A DNA stretch of 64,000 nucleotides from Coriaria nepalensis. Its lineage: Eukaryota > Streptophyta > Magnoliopsida > Cucurbitales > Coriariaceae. How positions within the stretch are numbered: the stretch's first letter is position 1; the number at the start of each line of letters is the position of its first letter. Shown one piece after another: positions 23,161-35,907 of this stretch. Under the pieces are notes generated by a model, which made no database searches, was not told the origin of the DNA, and worked only from the letters and a program-made list of their open reading frames with translations. Both the position numbers and the translations under genes were made by a program. Where the stretch lies: positions 3,608,501 through 3,672,500 of the forward strand of contig CP114488.1 in assembly GCA_027186245.1 (NCBI GenBank), written 5' to 3'.

Positions 23161-24285
23161 CTTAATTATTTGATCATCCTGTGATTTTTTATGACTTACT
23201 GTTCATCGCTCGTTCTTCGGCCGTGATCAAAATAAAAGCAAAAGGTACATACATAAAGAAACCTAGATCAAATCACGGATATGAGTTAGAAACCAAAAAA
23301 TCATAAATAGAGAAACAGAGAAATCACAAAATATTTTGAATTAAATCTTGAGATTTTAAGATCTCGAATCGATTAAAAAGTGAAGAAATGAGAAAACGAG
23401 AAAGAAAACATAAATATAGAAAACGAAAGCGAGAAGGAATATAACATATAAAAAATCAAGAAAAAAGATGATGAGTTTCGACTTAAAGAAAGAACGTGTA
23501 GCCAAATAAAAGAAAGATGATTGATCGGTAAGCATAAGATTAAATTAGTAATTTCACCACCCTTAAATTAAAAACAAATATTGTTCTAATAGATTTTCAA
23601 ATTTGAGCTATACATTATAAAAAGTGTCTCGAAGGTCTGCAATTAGCAATTAAACATTAAAGAATTAATAGGCTAATTTGTCCATTGAATTTGATAGGTT
23701 AAATTAATCAAAGTAGTGACTAAAAATACATAGGCGAGAGACTCATGACAAGGCCGATCTATACATTAGGTATGTTTGACATATTGTTTTCTTGATTGGT
23801 TTAAAAAAACCTAATGCTATTTGGAACCTAAGATCTAATTGAGTTATTATAAATATCCCATTAAAGTGGACGAAAATCATAAACTTTTATCTATCTCTTG
23901 GCCAAAATCCCTAGTATGAGAAAGTGAGATTTTTCCTATGAGAAAGTGAGATTTTTCCTTTCATTTCCACGCGCTATTTGAATTATGTGATGAATATTAA
24001 AGTAGAAAATCAATCGAGAGAACTTTACTGGATGGATTATGATTAGAAGACGAACAATTGGGCACCTCAATCTTCTTATAGAATTCAGCCATGACAAAAG
24101 AGCAATGAGATTCATCCAATTTTATATTAAGATCAATAAGTTTTATTAAATTTTAATCTTTGAGTTTCCTAAAACTTTTATATACTTTCCGTTAAATATA
24201 TATTTGAGATATATTTGTATTATTGATCTTGGTATATTTTTATAAGTTTAATTAATGTTTATGATTATATTCGAAAAATTTTAAA
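23161..24285. other. Gene-free AT-rich stretch
   Basis: A short local duplication of ATGAGAAAGTGAGATTTTTCC occurs near 23917 and 23938. I see no coding signal. Confidence 0.5.
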
Positions 24286-24329
24286 TTACCACTTCCGCTT
24301 ACAGATTCCTCGTAGACTAACAGATCCAT

Positions 24330-24985
24330 GTGTGTACAAGAAAGATAGTGGGAGCTCCATTGCTTTAGATAACAAACTTCTCATTATGAATGATGTAGGA
24401 ATATTATAGTCTATCAAGTCGTGGCTATAAAATAATTTTTCTATAAAATATTTGGGAGAAGCAGCCTACATTCTAAGAATCAAGATCTATAGATATAGGT
24501 TACTTGGTTTGACACTGTCAATGTATATTGATAAGGCGATAAAACAATTTAGCATGAAAGATTCCGAGAGATGATTTCTATTAATGACTCATAGAATCTT
24601 TCTCTTCAAGAATATATCTCTTAAGACACGAGGGATGAGATAAATAAAGTTCGACAATATGATCCATCATGTACGTCATGATAAGTACAAAATCGAATGT
24701 TGATTTCAAGACAATCCGGGATAGAAGCATTAGATTGTTGTCAAGAACATTCTCAAGTACTTGAGAAGAACTAAAAAAGTGTTACTAATTTATGGACGAT
24801 CTGACATGAAAATTAAGAGATTCACATACTAAATTCAGTCAGATGTTGATGATAGTAAATCAATTTTATGATTTGTTTTCATGTTCAATGGTGGAGCGGT
24901 TTGTTGGAAAAGTTCCAAATAAGAAACAATCGAAGATTCCACTACTAAGCCGAATACATTACAACTTTAGAAGCAGTAACAACTG
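24330..24985 (+). pseudogene. Copia reverse transcriptase/RNase H relic
   Basis: Frame text with many stops reads VYKKDSGSSIALDNKLLIMNDVGIL, split here as VYKKDSGSS and LLIMNDVGIL. It continues IKYLGEAAYILRIKIYR, YIDKAIKQFSMKDSERG and later SDVDDSKSI and FNGGAVCWKSSK. These follow the second half of a Copia RT and the start of its RNase H. Neither LTR nor integrase is adjacent. It has the region missing from the element at 4791-7703, but the distance and decay give no reason to link them. Confidence 0.8.
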
Positions 24986-25249
24986 GTAGCAGATTCTCTG
25001 GTCTTACCCCAATGTGGCTTCGTGGCAAGAGCTTTTATCCTAAGCATTGCTACCTTGGTAATAAACTCCTGCAACCATCATTTAAAAATTGTACACCACA
25101 TATGAGTAAAACTCGTTAAGAGTGGAAACTAGACTAAACTAAATTAAACGGTCAACAAAACTGTTTCTGTAATCCAACCTAAATATCACAGTCATTGAAG
25201 AGTCAAATCACAAATTGAACTAAACTAAGCTAGGCTTCACAGTCATGCA

Positions 25250-25378
25250 CAGATCAATGTACCTATACAACCAGATTTCATACTCATCTCTATGTCAAAT
25301 GCATCTATACAACGAGATTTCATATTCATCTCCATTTTAAATGTACCTATATAATCAGATTTCATACTGCATGCGATG
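25250..25378. repeat. Three-copy tandem repeat, unit about 43 bases
   Basis: The phrases GTACCTATACAACCAGATTT, GCATCTATACAACGAGATTT and GTACCTATATAATCAGATTT each precede CATA, at regular spacing. A second two-copy repeat with CAGTGTGTA phrases follows at about 25480-25600. Confidence 0.75.
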
Positions 25379-26453
25379 ATTTTAGTAATAATCAGATTAA
25401 TCTGAAAAATAAAGAAAAAAAAATCAATACCAAAATCTATGGAATTCTCGAGAGCCCATACCAAAAATCAGTACCAAAAACCAGTGTGTAGGAATCAAAT
25501 GAAACATAAGCACATAGCAAAACCACAAACAATATAAAGAATCAGTGTGTATGACTCGAATGAAATACAAGGACATATTAATACCACAAATCTCTAAATC
25601 AGTAACCAAAAAACAAGCAGAAATCAACACCTTTCGCTAAGACAATACCGAAAAAACTACTTCACAGTTCAGTACCAAAAAATGACATCAGTTGCATGCA
25701 TTCAAAAGAAAACAATCATAAAGCACGGGGCTAAGAGAGAAATGGAACAATACATATAGAACAATTTAATGGGGAACTAACGAAGCAACGGTCGGAGAGT
25801 TAAGACACTATTTTACATTAGCACAAACGACCTTCAATCGGAGAAGAAGAATCCGATCTTCAGTCAGAGAAAAAGAAGACCACAACAGCCGGTCGGAGAG
25901 CAAAGACGGTTGGAGAGAATACCTGCTCGGTGAGCATACACGGTTGAAGAAGAAAAGGATGATTTCGATTTCGGGTAGCCATAATTCAAGCTTCGACAAT
26001 GCCTAAAAAACCCCCCTTTCAAATACGGACCGTTTCAGTAAATAAATAAAGAAAAAAAAAACCGTTTGTTTTTTTCATTTTGATTGCCAAACAGGTCAGT
26101 CGGCCAAAAATCGATTTTTTCGCATAGTTTGCCAAACGGGTTTTGAAGCTCAATAATTGGGTTTTCAGCTACTGATACCATTTTTGTTATCATCATTTGA
26201 TAAAACCAGTTTTGAGATATAATAATGAGAAAATTGTTGCCAAACATAACCTAAGAAGTTCACTAAAAACTATTCTAAAATGAATTCCTAAAAACAAGAC
26301 TAGAAAATAAAATAAAAAATTAACCTACATTAAAATAACACAAAGGATCGTTTGCCAATTGCCCCCAAAATTTAATCCACTCGAAAAAAAAAAGAAAAAA
26401 GAAAAAAAAGGCAACGGTAAATAGACACGACATGCATTTACGATAAATCTGCA

Positions 26454-26475
26454 TCTCTCTCTCTCTCTCTCTCTC
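26454..26475. repeat. (CT)n microsatellite in the prohibitin promoter or leader
   Basis: Eleven CT units about 60 bases before the telo-box. Confidence 0.85.
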
Positions 26476-26535
26476 AACTTAGTCGTCTTCTTCCTCACGC
26501 GCGTCATCTCGCTCCCAACTCGTACGTAACATCTT

Positions 26536-26544
26536 AAACCCTAA
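26536..26544 (+). promoter_or_regulatory. Telo-box near the prohibitin transcription start
   Basis: AAACCCTAA, the plant interstitial telomere motif, is typical of promoters of genes active in dividing cells, including translation and mitochondrial biogenesis genes. It precedes the likely 5' leader of the prohibitin gene. Confidence 0.5.
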
Positions 26545-27002
26545 ACCCCTTCCTTACACATTACTAGCAGCCTGAAAGCTGTACGCTCTTCTGATTTATT
26601 TCCTTGATACTTCTCCGGGAACGGTACGTTCTAGATCTGTAAATTTCAATCGATTACTATGCTTCGTCAATTTGATTATCTTCCGATTTATTCCGCAAAC
26701 TTTACTAGTTGGTTTTTCCAACCATTGACCGTTGTTTGTTGTTTCGATTCATTTTTTTCTCTGCGGTTGATACTGTTTTACTGACAACCAACCCGTTCAA
26801 TGGCTACCTATGATGGATGGCACTTCACTCACTTATTTCTTAACTTAAATCTCTACGTTATTCAGCATTTTTATGGATTTGGATGCTAGATTTGCTTCTT
26901 GTTTGTTATTAAACGTAACGGGTTCTCAAACCTTCTTTTTATCTGTCTGATTGTTCATGACCTGACTACCATACTGATGTTTGATTTTCGCAATGTAGAA
27001 AT

Positions 27003-28629
27003 ATGAATTTCAACAATGTGAGAGTTCCCAAGATGCCTGGTGGCGGTGCCGTTTCATCTTTGTTGAAGTTAGGAGTTTTAGGTGGACTTGGATTGTATGC
27101 AGCTGGTAATAGTCTCTACAATGTTGAGGGAGGGCATCGAGCTATTATGTTCAATCGTCTAGTTGGTATCAAGGGCAAGGTGTTACCCTTTTCTTATACA
27201 AAATATTTGGATAATCTACTCATACAACATTTTGATGCATTATCAGAAAGTTGATCAGATATACATGTTATGCTAGACCCTTTTGGTTTGTTGTTGTATT
27301 CATTAATAATTTCATGTGTAGGTTTATCCTGAAGGGACTCACTTTATGATCCCCTGGTTTGAGAGACCTATAATCTATGATGTTCGCGCACGACCTCATC
27401 TAGTTGAGAGTACTTCTGGGAGTCGTGACCTCCAGATGGTGAGTAGTTGTTTTACCATGTACTAGAGTTGTTGGTGATTGGTTGTTATTTTCCCTTCCTC
27501 TAGCAAAGGTGGATGAAAATATATTTCCTTCCATTTTTGTAGTTGTTAAACATGGATCTTAATTATGCCTTTTAGGTGAAAATTGGGCTTCGAGTTCTCA
27601 CCCGTCCGGTACCAGATCAGTTACCTGAAATCTATCGAACTCTTGGTGAGAATTATAATGAAAGGCTACTGCCTTCCATCATTCATGAAACTCTTAAAGC
27701 TGTGGTTGCACGGTATAATGCCAGCCAGCTAATTACTCAAAGAGAGGTAAAACCAGTAGTTATGTTTTGTTACTACCTCAAATTCAAAATGGTCTCATAT
27801 CTTTATGTCAAGTGACTGATCTGCAATTATTTGCTTCTTATCTTTATGCCATATGAAGTAGCCAATTATCATGGTTTCTAATGTTCGGCTTATATTTTTA
27901 TGTCGTTGAACTTCCTCGCCCACAGATTTTTTATTCTCTATTTTTGAATTTATTTTATATAGGCTGTAAGTAGAGAGATACGGACTATTTTGACCAAAAG
28001 GGCAGCGAATTTCAATATTGCTCTTGATGATGTGTCCATAACAAGCCTATCATTTGGGAAGGAGTTCACTGCTGCTATTGAAGCCAAGCAGGTTGCTGCC
28101 CAAGAAGCTGAGAGAGCTAAATTCGTGGTTGAGAAGGCTGAGCAGGACAAGAGAAGTGCGATTATAAGAGCTCAGGTAAGATAAGCAACTGCTGCTAAAT
28201 CCCATCTGATACTGGTCTGATCAGTCTTCCTTTGTGAGGGTCGCGCTACTTATGAGTTCAGATTTTATTCTAATTTGAGTGCTAGTGTCATTCTTTATTG
28301 AGAGTCTTTGCTGGCGAACACACATAGTCTTCTAAGTTAATATATGCCCCTTGTTGATTGTGCTTTTTTGATCAGTGACTAATTATTACTTGTCTAAGTA
28401 GATTTCTTGTTTTCTGATGTGGTGGCTCTCTTAACAGGGTGAGGCTCAGAGTGCTCAGCTGATTGGCCAAGCTATTGCAAACAATCCAGCATTCATCACC
28501 CTGAGAAAAATTGAAGCAGCAAGAGAAATTGCACAGACTATCTCCCATTCAGCCAACAAAGTCTTCCTCAATTCGGACGATCTTCTGCTGAATCTCCAAG
28601 AGATGAATCTCGAGCCTATTAAAAAGTAG
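27003..28629 (+). CDS. PHB: Prohibitin, type II, mitochondrial
   Basis: Subunit of the ring-shaped prohibitin complex of the mitochondrial inner membrane, which chaperones membrane proteins and stabilises cristae. Exons: 27003-27179, 27322-27438, 27576-27746, 27963-28175, 28438-28629. All introns are phase 0 and GT-AG, giving 289 residues, the family's usual length. The N-terminus has a glycine-rich anchor helix (residues about 18-38, [16 protein letters not shown]). The SPFH/band-7 domain runs from [13 protein letters not shown] through [21 protein letters not shown] and [16 protein letters not shown] to [14 protein letters not shown] coiled coil ([20 protein letters not shown]) follows, and the protein ends EMNLEPIKK. 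The long type-II N-terminus resembles Arabidopsis PHB1, PHB2 and PHB6. A 5' UTR intron from about 26620 to 27000 is likely, because TAG precedes the start codon region. Confidence 0.96.
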
Positions 28630-29390
28630 GCATGCATATATCATAGATTGATTGATTAACCCAACAAAAAAACTGAGTGGGATATCCTTTTTTAACGATC
28701 AATCTTTTTCATATGTTGAATGTCATTTTGTGTTCAATGACCATCATTTATATTATCTGATTACACACGGCAGCAGTTTTTCTAGCATTTATCTTCAAAG
28801 TAAGTAGCAGAACAGGGCTGTCTTGTTTGTTGATAACATACAGAGATTTCTCTAAATTGAATTATAGCTTGGGGAAGTGAAGTATTGACCAAGTGAGTGA
28901 ATCTCGTATCCCGAGGGGTCGGGTCTAACATTATGTTCCTCCATCTGTGTAACAATCGTTCGCAATCATCGATCAATGAATTGGATTACAAGAACCTTTA
29001 AGCGTCAAGCTAAAAATGGAAGTATAAGTTTGCTATGTAGGATTTCAACTTTTTACCATTAGAAGGAAGATAACTAAATGCAGTCAGGCACCTGGGACCA
29101 GAGTGCAGTTGCTCGGTTGAGATTGATTGATATATCATAATTTTGAATTACAACCGAGTTTATCATAATTTTGATGAGCATTCATGTTCAACAAGTAAGC
29201 ATCTTTCGAGGAAAAACAAACCAAAATTTTTGGCTGCAGGGACAAATGTATCCCCTGTTCTCAATTCTTATCCTCTCCTCATTCTAAACAACTGTGTGAT
29301 TCTGCGAGAGGGTGGGAGTTTGTTGGGAAGGAAAATAAAAGAAAAAGCGGGAAGATTTTTATTTTCTAGCTATAATCAGACTCTCATAGT

Positions 29391-30102
29391 TAGAGGTGAC
29401 AAAATGAGCCGGGTCGGGCCGACATGAGCAGGTACGATACGATATGATAAAACTATAGCACAAGCATGGGCACGGCCCGGCACATCATGGGCGCCGGGCC
29501 GTGCCATGCCCAACTATGCGGGCATGTGGGCCGACACGGCACGGCCCTTTTGGGTCCATCCGAGGCACGGGCCTAAAAACACAATCTAATCTTAGGTTTT
29601 TTTTTTTCGAAAATTATTTTGTATGTTAAAATTTTTTCGATTAATACATGATTTTATTTAACCAAATAATATTTATTACTGTTATTTTATAAATTTAATT
29701 ATTAATGGTATCAATTTCTAATTTACTAAATAATAACTATTATGAACGATTAACAATATATAAAATATGTATTATATTATTAATATTTTACTAATCATTT
29801 TAAAATTCTTTTTTTATTTAAAATTAAATTTATTTTTCTAAAAAAGCAAGCCTTCGAGCTCACAGATCGAAACGGGCTCATAGGCACATGAGCTGAAACG
29901 AGCTCACGGGCCGACATGATTCCATAGGTCGACACGACACGTTTATGGCCCGTTACTATATCTATATTGTGTCCTTATTTTTAGGCACTAGCACGGGTAC
30001 GGCACGGGCCAATCCGTGCCGAACACGACACCACAAAATCAATGTCGTGCCCAAGTCGTGCCGGGCCGGACCTGGCCGTGCTAGCACAAATCGCCACCTC
30101 TA
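29391..30102. mobile_element. Non-autonomous hAT-like DNA transposon
   Basis: The left end TAGAGGTGACAAA pairs with the right end ...AATCGCCACCTCTA as inverted terminal repeats of about 12 bases with few mismatches. The flanks CTCATAGT and CCCGTAGT match at six of eight positions, both differences being transitions. This suggests an aged 8-base target-site duplication, the size typical of hAT elements. Subterminal zones are rich in GGCCCGGCACGG-type motifs in both orientations, around an AT-rich middle. There is no transposase frame. Confidence 0.75.
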
Positions 30103-31200
30103 CCCGTAGTAAAGGTTAGAGCATTTCTCTACTCAATATTATCTAACTCATGAACAGAGCATTTATTAGAGCATATATATATATATGTTGTGTTTATAGA
30201 AAATTAGGATAAACTCTATAAAAAAAAGAGCATAAATTATAAAGAATATTCAAAATTTTAGTACTTATATTTAATTTTAGTCTTAAATCATAATGAATTT
30301 CAAATTTTGTTAAAAATAAATGAAATGATCACATATATGTCATATGACCGTTATTTTATTATTAAAATTTTAAATTTAAATCCTACTTAAAATTTTTATT
30401 TATATACTTATCTATTTTAATTATATTTTAATATTTTTTTAACCCACTATCTTTTTTTCTAATTTCTTTTCTATTTTCATCACATAGACTGCTAGCTACT
30501 GCGAACATCATCATCACTAATCTCCTCCGCTAATATAAGAATTTACATTTTCAATATTCTAATATTAATTTTTCAATATTTAAGAAAAAAATAGATAAAA
30601 TAATTAAAATTTTTATATTTTTATATTGGTGATAGAAGTTGGTGATAACAGTGGCGGACCACCAATATAAAAATTTAATATTTTAATGTTTAAGAGATCA
30701 AAAGAGAAAAAGAGAAAATAATTATAATTTTTATATTTCTATATAGTAGTGGAGATTAATAATAATGGGGTGAAAAAAGTGGTGGTAGCGGTGGCTAGTG
30801 AAATTTGAGAAGAAATAAAAATAAATAAATAAAATAGAGTAAAAAATTAAATTTAAATTAAAGGAAATTTAACTAAAATATAAATGGATTAAAATATTAA
30901 TTAATCAAATTTAAAATCTTAATAATCACTTATGATATATCTATCCATTTCATATTTAAAAAATTAAGAATTTATCATAATTAAAAATTTAAAATAAAAA
31001 TTTATTATAATTACTACTTTTTTTTTTAATAATTATTATAATTTATACAAAATTTTAAAAATTAATCCTAATTTTTATAATAAAAAATGATAAGGTTTGT
31101 TTTTAATTTCTTTTGTGAGTATTATAGAGGTATTTTAGAATAATCCACAAAGACCACGAACTTCAAACAAAATTACCATATTTGGTCCGTAATGGCTAAT
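30103..31200. other. Gene-free AT-rich stretch upstream of the YggS-like gene
   Basis: Repeated phrases of the AAATTTAAAATTT type, with islands of the type GGTGGTAGCGGTGGC near 30780, resemble those near 11800-12080. No coding signal. The promoter of the next gene must lie in the last few hundred bases, but I see no clear TATA box. Confidence 0.5.
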
Positions 31201-31220
31201 GGTTTCTCATCACAGAAGTA

Positions 31221-33125
31221 GTGGATCAGCACCAATCAGAGCAACCACCTTCAATGGCTGCTCCAGTGGTGGAAGGTGCGGCTGTTTCCGCTCTACGATC
31301 GGTGATGCTCCGAGTTCGGCAGGCGGCAGAGCGGTCGGGTCGCTCAATGGATAGCATCCGGGTCGTGGCCGTGTCTAAGACAAAGCCTGTTTCACTGATA
31401 CGCCAAGTCTATGAGGCTGGCCATAGGTGCTTTGGTGAAAATTACGTCCAAGAGTTTATCGAGAAAGCTCCTCAGGTATCTCCCTTCGTCGCTGCTGTTC
31501 TCTTTCTCTAGTTATAAGGGGTGCAATTTGAGAAATTCGATGAATTTGATTGAATGCTTGTGTGTGTTAGCTTCCTGAAGATATAGAGTGGCATTTTATA
31601 GGCCATTTGCAGAGCAACAAGGTCAAATCACTTCTTGGTATGGACCATTTCTTCCATTTTTCATGTTGCAATTTTTTTACTGGTTTTGTTTATAGTATAC
31701 CTGATTTCAAAATTATTAGTTATTTAAGTGATTAGAATTCATTTAGTGACTACTTGTGGGTAATATTGTTCCAATTCTGTGCATTTCAATTCTCTTGTGG
31801 TGATTAGTATTCTTTCAAATACATGAGGGGTGGATTATGGTGCATTTGTTGTGCAGCTGCAGCACCAAACCTGGCTATGGTTCATGGTGTAGATAATGTG
31901 AAGGTAAAACCATTTATCCCTTTAAATGGATGAAGTTGAAAGAGGTGGGTAGGAGGAGCACCTTTTGTTACTTACAACTTAAAAAACGTTTCATCGACAG
32001 CTACAAGGCTTATGGCCGACCATTTTCTTGTCCCTAATTTCATGGTATTTTCCTTGTGTTAATGTGGTAGACATCTATGTTGCATTCCTAGAAGAGCCTA
32101 CTAAATTTCTGGACCATGAAAGAGTAACTGATTTCTGTGAGATCTCATCGATTGCGAGCCATAACAACAACGTGGTTCTTTATATTTCTATGATTACAGC
32201 TTGCAAACCATCTAGATCGTGTTGTTTCAAGCATTGGAAGAGACCGTTTGAAGGTTCTTGTACAAGTAAACACCAGTGGGGAAGTGTGTAAGTAAAATCT
32301 CTTATTTTCTATTTTTGTACAAATTTTTACACAATTCATTATTTGGGATAAGAATGAATGTATGGCATTAGAGTCGCCTCAGCCTGCTAATGGAGTTTAA
32401 ATTGTCAACCATTCATTGTAATTATCGTGATACTGAATTAACATTATCTGCTTTCTGATCACAGCTTTGTGCTTAAAAAGTTTTGGTTCTCTAAATAAAA
32501 TTTCCCCTCCTAATCGCCGTTCTGATTCGTTGCTTTACTTTTGAGACATTCTTTTTGCAGCAAAATCAGGTGTTGATCCTTCTAAATGCGTTGAACTCGC
32601 ACAACATGTTAAATCAAACTGCCCAAATCTACAGTTTTCTGGCTTGATGACAATTGGGATGCCTGACTATACATCTACCCCAGAGAACTTTAGGGTAATG
32701 AATGCTCTCTTCGCTTAATTGATTCCTTCTTACCTCTTTGAATCTTATGTTCTTCCTATGCTTCATGAGCACTTGTGCTGGTTTTTTTTTTTCGTCTAGT
32801 GTCATTTTTCTAGTCATTCTGCTTATGTGATATACCTTATAATGTTCATGCATCCCAGACATTATCAAACTGTAGAGTGGAAGTGTGCGAGGCACTTGGA
32901 ATGGCAGAAGATCGGTGTGGGCTGTCAATGGGCATGTCTGGCGACTTTGAATTAGCCGTAACTCCTCCTTTCACTGCAAAGTCTTTGTGATTGATCAGTT
33001 AGCAACGGTAAAAGCTAATATGTACTTTTTAAATTGTCTTGCAGATTGAAATGGGGAGTACTAACGTGAGGATTGGATCTACCGTCTTTGGTCCCAGGGA
33101 GTATGCAAAGAAGCAACCACATTAG
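31221..33125 (+). CDS. YggS/PLPBP-family pyridoxal-5'-phosphate homeostasis protein
   Basis: PLP-binding protein related to bacterial YggS and human PLPBP (PROSC). It carries PLP and buffers vitamin B6 and amino-acid balance, and no enzymatic reaction is established. Exons: 31221-31475, 31571-31637, 31857-31903, 32200-32287, 32561-32694, 32859-32957, 33045-33125. Phases join to 256 residues. Visible motifs: VVAVSKTKP with the PLP lysine at about residue 53, [45 protein letters not shown], and [20 protein letters not shown] followed by [13 protein letters not shown]. These cover the whole alanine-racemase-like TIM barrel. A second ATG at 31254 (MAAPVV) could also serve as the start. No transit peptide is evident, so a cytosolic location is likely. 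Confidence 0.94.
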
Positions 33126-33436
33126 CCATCTTGAAATCTCTGTTTTTCCTTTTTTTTCTTCTTCTTCATATATGTAAACAATTATAAAGCCCATCTTGGA
33201 AAATACCATCACAACAATTATGAGAGAATTCCTTGAAGTATTACCATTTGTATAGCTACAACCTCCACTAGTTGCCATTATTATACCTAACAGCAAGCAG
33301 AAGAAAACAATATCTATTTTTTTGCAAAACTATGATTTCACAATAACGGCATTGAAAGAGGTGGTGGTGGCAGTGTTTGGTTTCCCGGAAAAGAAAAGAA
33401 AGGAAAATACAGAAGAAGAAGATGAAGAAAAAAGGA

Positions 33437-33479
<43 letters not shown>

Positions 33480-35907
33480 GGAGTAAAGTGAGTGAACCTG
33501 AATCGTGTGGGGATGTGACTCAGACAAATCCGGCACCTTCCCCCCTTTTTTTCTTCCTCAAAATCCAAGCTCCGAAAATGGAAGAGAGAGAGAGAAGGGC
33601 CTCTGTAATGATCCTTGAGCGAGAGAGAAAGCAGTGCCGTGTGATGGAAGAGGAGGGACAAAAATAGATTTTGAAAAAGAGGTTTATGAAATAAGATACA
33701 TCTGAAATTTAAAGGATGCGATTGATTCAAATGAAAATATAAGGACAAAAATAGGAGAACAGTAAAAATGAGAGGACGAAAATGATAATTTAACCTGAAT
33801 CTAAAGGTGGAAATTCCTTTAGATTCCTCTTAACACATGTAAGATAAACCTAAAAATGATCTCTTTTCACCATAGTAAAAACTGAATCATTGGGTTTGGA
33901 GGCTGATTTTCAAACTCTTGAAGATCTCAAAGATCTCCACAGTTTCTGACTGTCAAATTTTAAAAATTTGATCCAAAGATTTTGTGGATAATGGGTAAAA
34001 TATTAATTTTTAGAAACTTCAAAGGCTTGAAATGAATAAAATAGAAGTCTCTTTCTCCATCTGAAAGAAGTTGAAACGTTTATTCCTCTTTACCGAAACT
34101 AAATCCATGCACCATTGTTGCTCGTTACTGCCAAATAAAGGCAATATCTTTATTTTCTTTTCTTTTCTTTTTTTTTTTCCTGAAAAATCAAACATATTCC
34201 TTATCTTCCTTGAAAATAGTTTCTGAAGAAAACATATTCAAGTACACTTCATTTTGCTAGTTTTGTTCTCTTGAATAAAGTGAGAAAAATCTTAAGAATG
34301 ATTTTGTCTTGTTTAACTAAAAAGTGAGATTGACTAAAATTATACTAATTATTGATCCATTTTAATATTTTGGCATTTCGTGTTAACATGGATTTAAATC
34401 TTCAAAGATTGATTAGAAAATCGTTATCTTTGGACTTCCTGTAAGTACTCGCTCTTTGGTTTTAAGTGCTAGTGATTTTTGGGTATGATAAACATCTTAT
34501 AATTACTGGATCTACAAATACATGGGATTTCAGAGATGGATTGTTGTGTCATGAAGGAGTGGAACTGTTGTATTTTGTGAATTGTATGTGCTTGTTATGT
34601 GATTAATGTTTATTGTTTCTTATGATTTGGTTAAATGGATTAATGTAAAAGAAACGTAATGCCCACCTGCAGGGTACACACTTGGGGGGGGGGGGGAGAC
34701 GATGACTCTAAAACTAGCTCATTTTCTTATTAAATTATCGGTTTGAGTCCTGGAATCCATGGATTGATGAGATGGTGGAAGATGATTTGCAGAGATGGAA
34801 GACGACGGTGGAGATGGCAAAGATGGCAAAAGACCGATTTGGATATTCGCTTTCAACTCGTGATATTGTTTCTCTCTTTTTTCCAGGGTAAAAACTTATG
34901 AGTTTTTTTTTGCTTCAATTAATAAAGTCAGTTTAAGACTCATAGTTTAGATGGTTAACATTAAATTCTTAAATTGAAGTCAGTTTTCACTCTTCCACCA
35001 TCTCTTTGTTTTGCCTATACAAATATATGTAGTCACTTATTTCAATGTATGAGTGCAATCCACAATTGCACGAAGAGTGAGAGAAAGAGTTGTAATAACA
35101 TCTTTGCTATTAATAGTGAAATCCTTCAACAATTTTCCCATTCTTTTTACCCTAATTTGTTTGGGGTTTTTTATGTACAATATTTGTGTCTATTTTCATC
35201 TACTTATTTTCTCAATTTCATTATAATTGTTAGCTATATTCACTAATCATTCCCAACTGTTCCGGCTACTGCCACCAACAATCGGAACCTACCGCAACAA
35301 TCTCAACCCATTGTCGACGCTCGCCATTGACTACAACTAGGTTCATCCACGGGCCGACTAAAGTAGGGATGCAGAATGCTTATTGTTTTTTTCTTTTGGG
35401 GATGAAAGAATATTTGGTTCGATTCTCTAAAAAGAAATAAACAGAGAGCCGATGCTTGCCGTTCACTTTTAGGGTGATGGTCGCCAGCCAGTATAAAATT
35501 ATTGCACTTTCGATTTTGATGAGGAAGCTCTGATCCGAGGAATTTTCTTATCTAAGACTATTGGCTCTAATGTGTTGCCTCTCTCTCTCACTCATTCTCT
35601 CTCGAGTCTTCAATTTCAAGAACTGATTTTGTTTGTTATAAATTATAATGATGTATATAACTTGTTGAATGTTAATAGAGTTAGGGTTAGTTTTGAACCA
35701 TTTTTGTAACCATATTTGATCATAGCAGATGTGTCATATATTATAGAGATATTCTTGTATGTACTATATATATTCCACATGACACGAAAAGTACGATGTA
35801 ACTGTAAATGGCATCTTTGATTTGATGCATAAAAATAAAGTTTGTAGTTACGACCATATTTATCATGTCACGTGGTAATGCACATAGTGCATACAAGAAT
35901 TTATATA
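33126..35907. other. Gene-free stretch with simple repeats
   Basis: It holds an (AG)n microsatellite at 33441-33477, a 13-base G run at 34684-34696, and a GATGG/GGAGATGG-rich patch at 34770-34830. Open frames over 33330-33748 are by-products of the AG tract. I see no gene. Confidence 0.6.
33441..33477. repeat. (GA)n microsatellite
   Basis: About eighteen uninterrupted GA units, one of the longest simple repeats in the window. Confidence 0.95.

Noticed and set aside
24330..24985. Reverse transcriptase relic as the missing 3' half of the element at 4791
   Set aside because: It is 17 kb away with intact genes between, and nothing in the sequence links the two.
33330..33748. Two overlapping minus-strand frames with Leu/Ser/Phe runs
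   Set aside because: They are products of the (GA)n tract and have no start context or domain.
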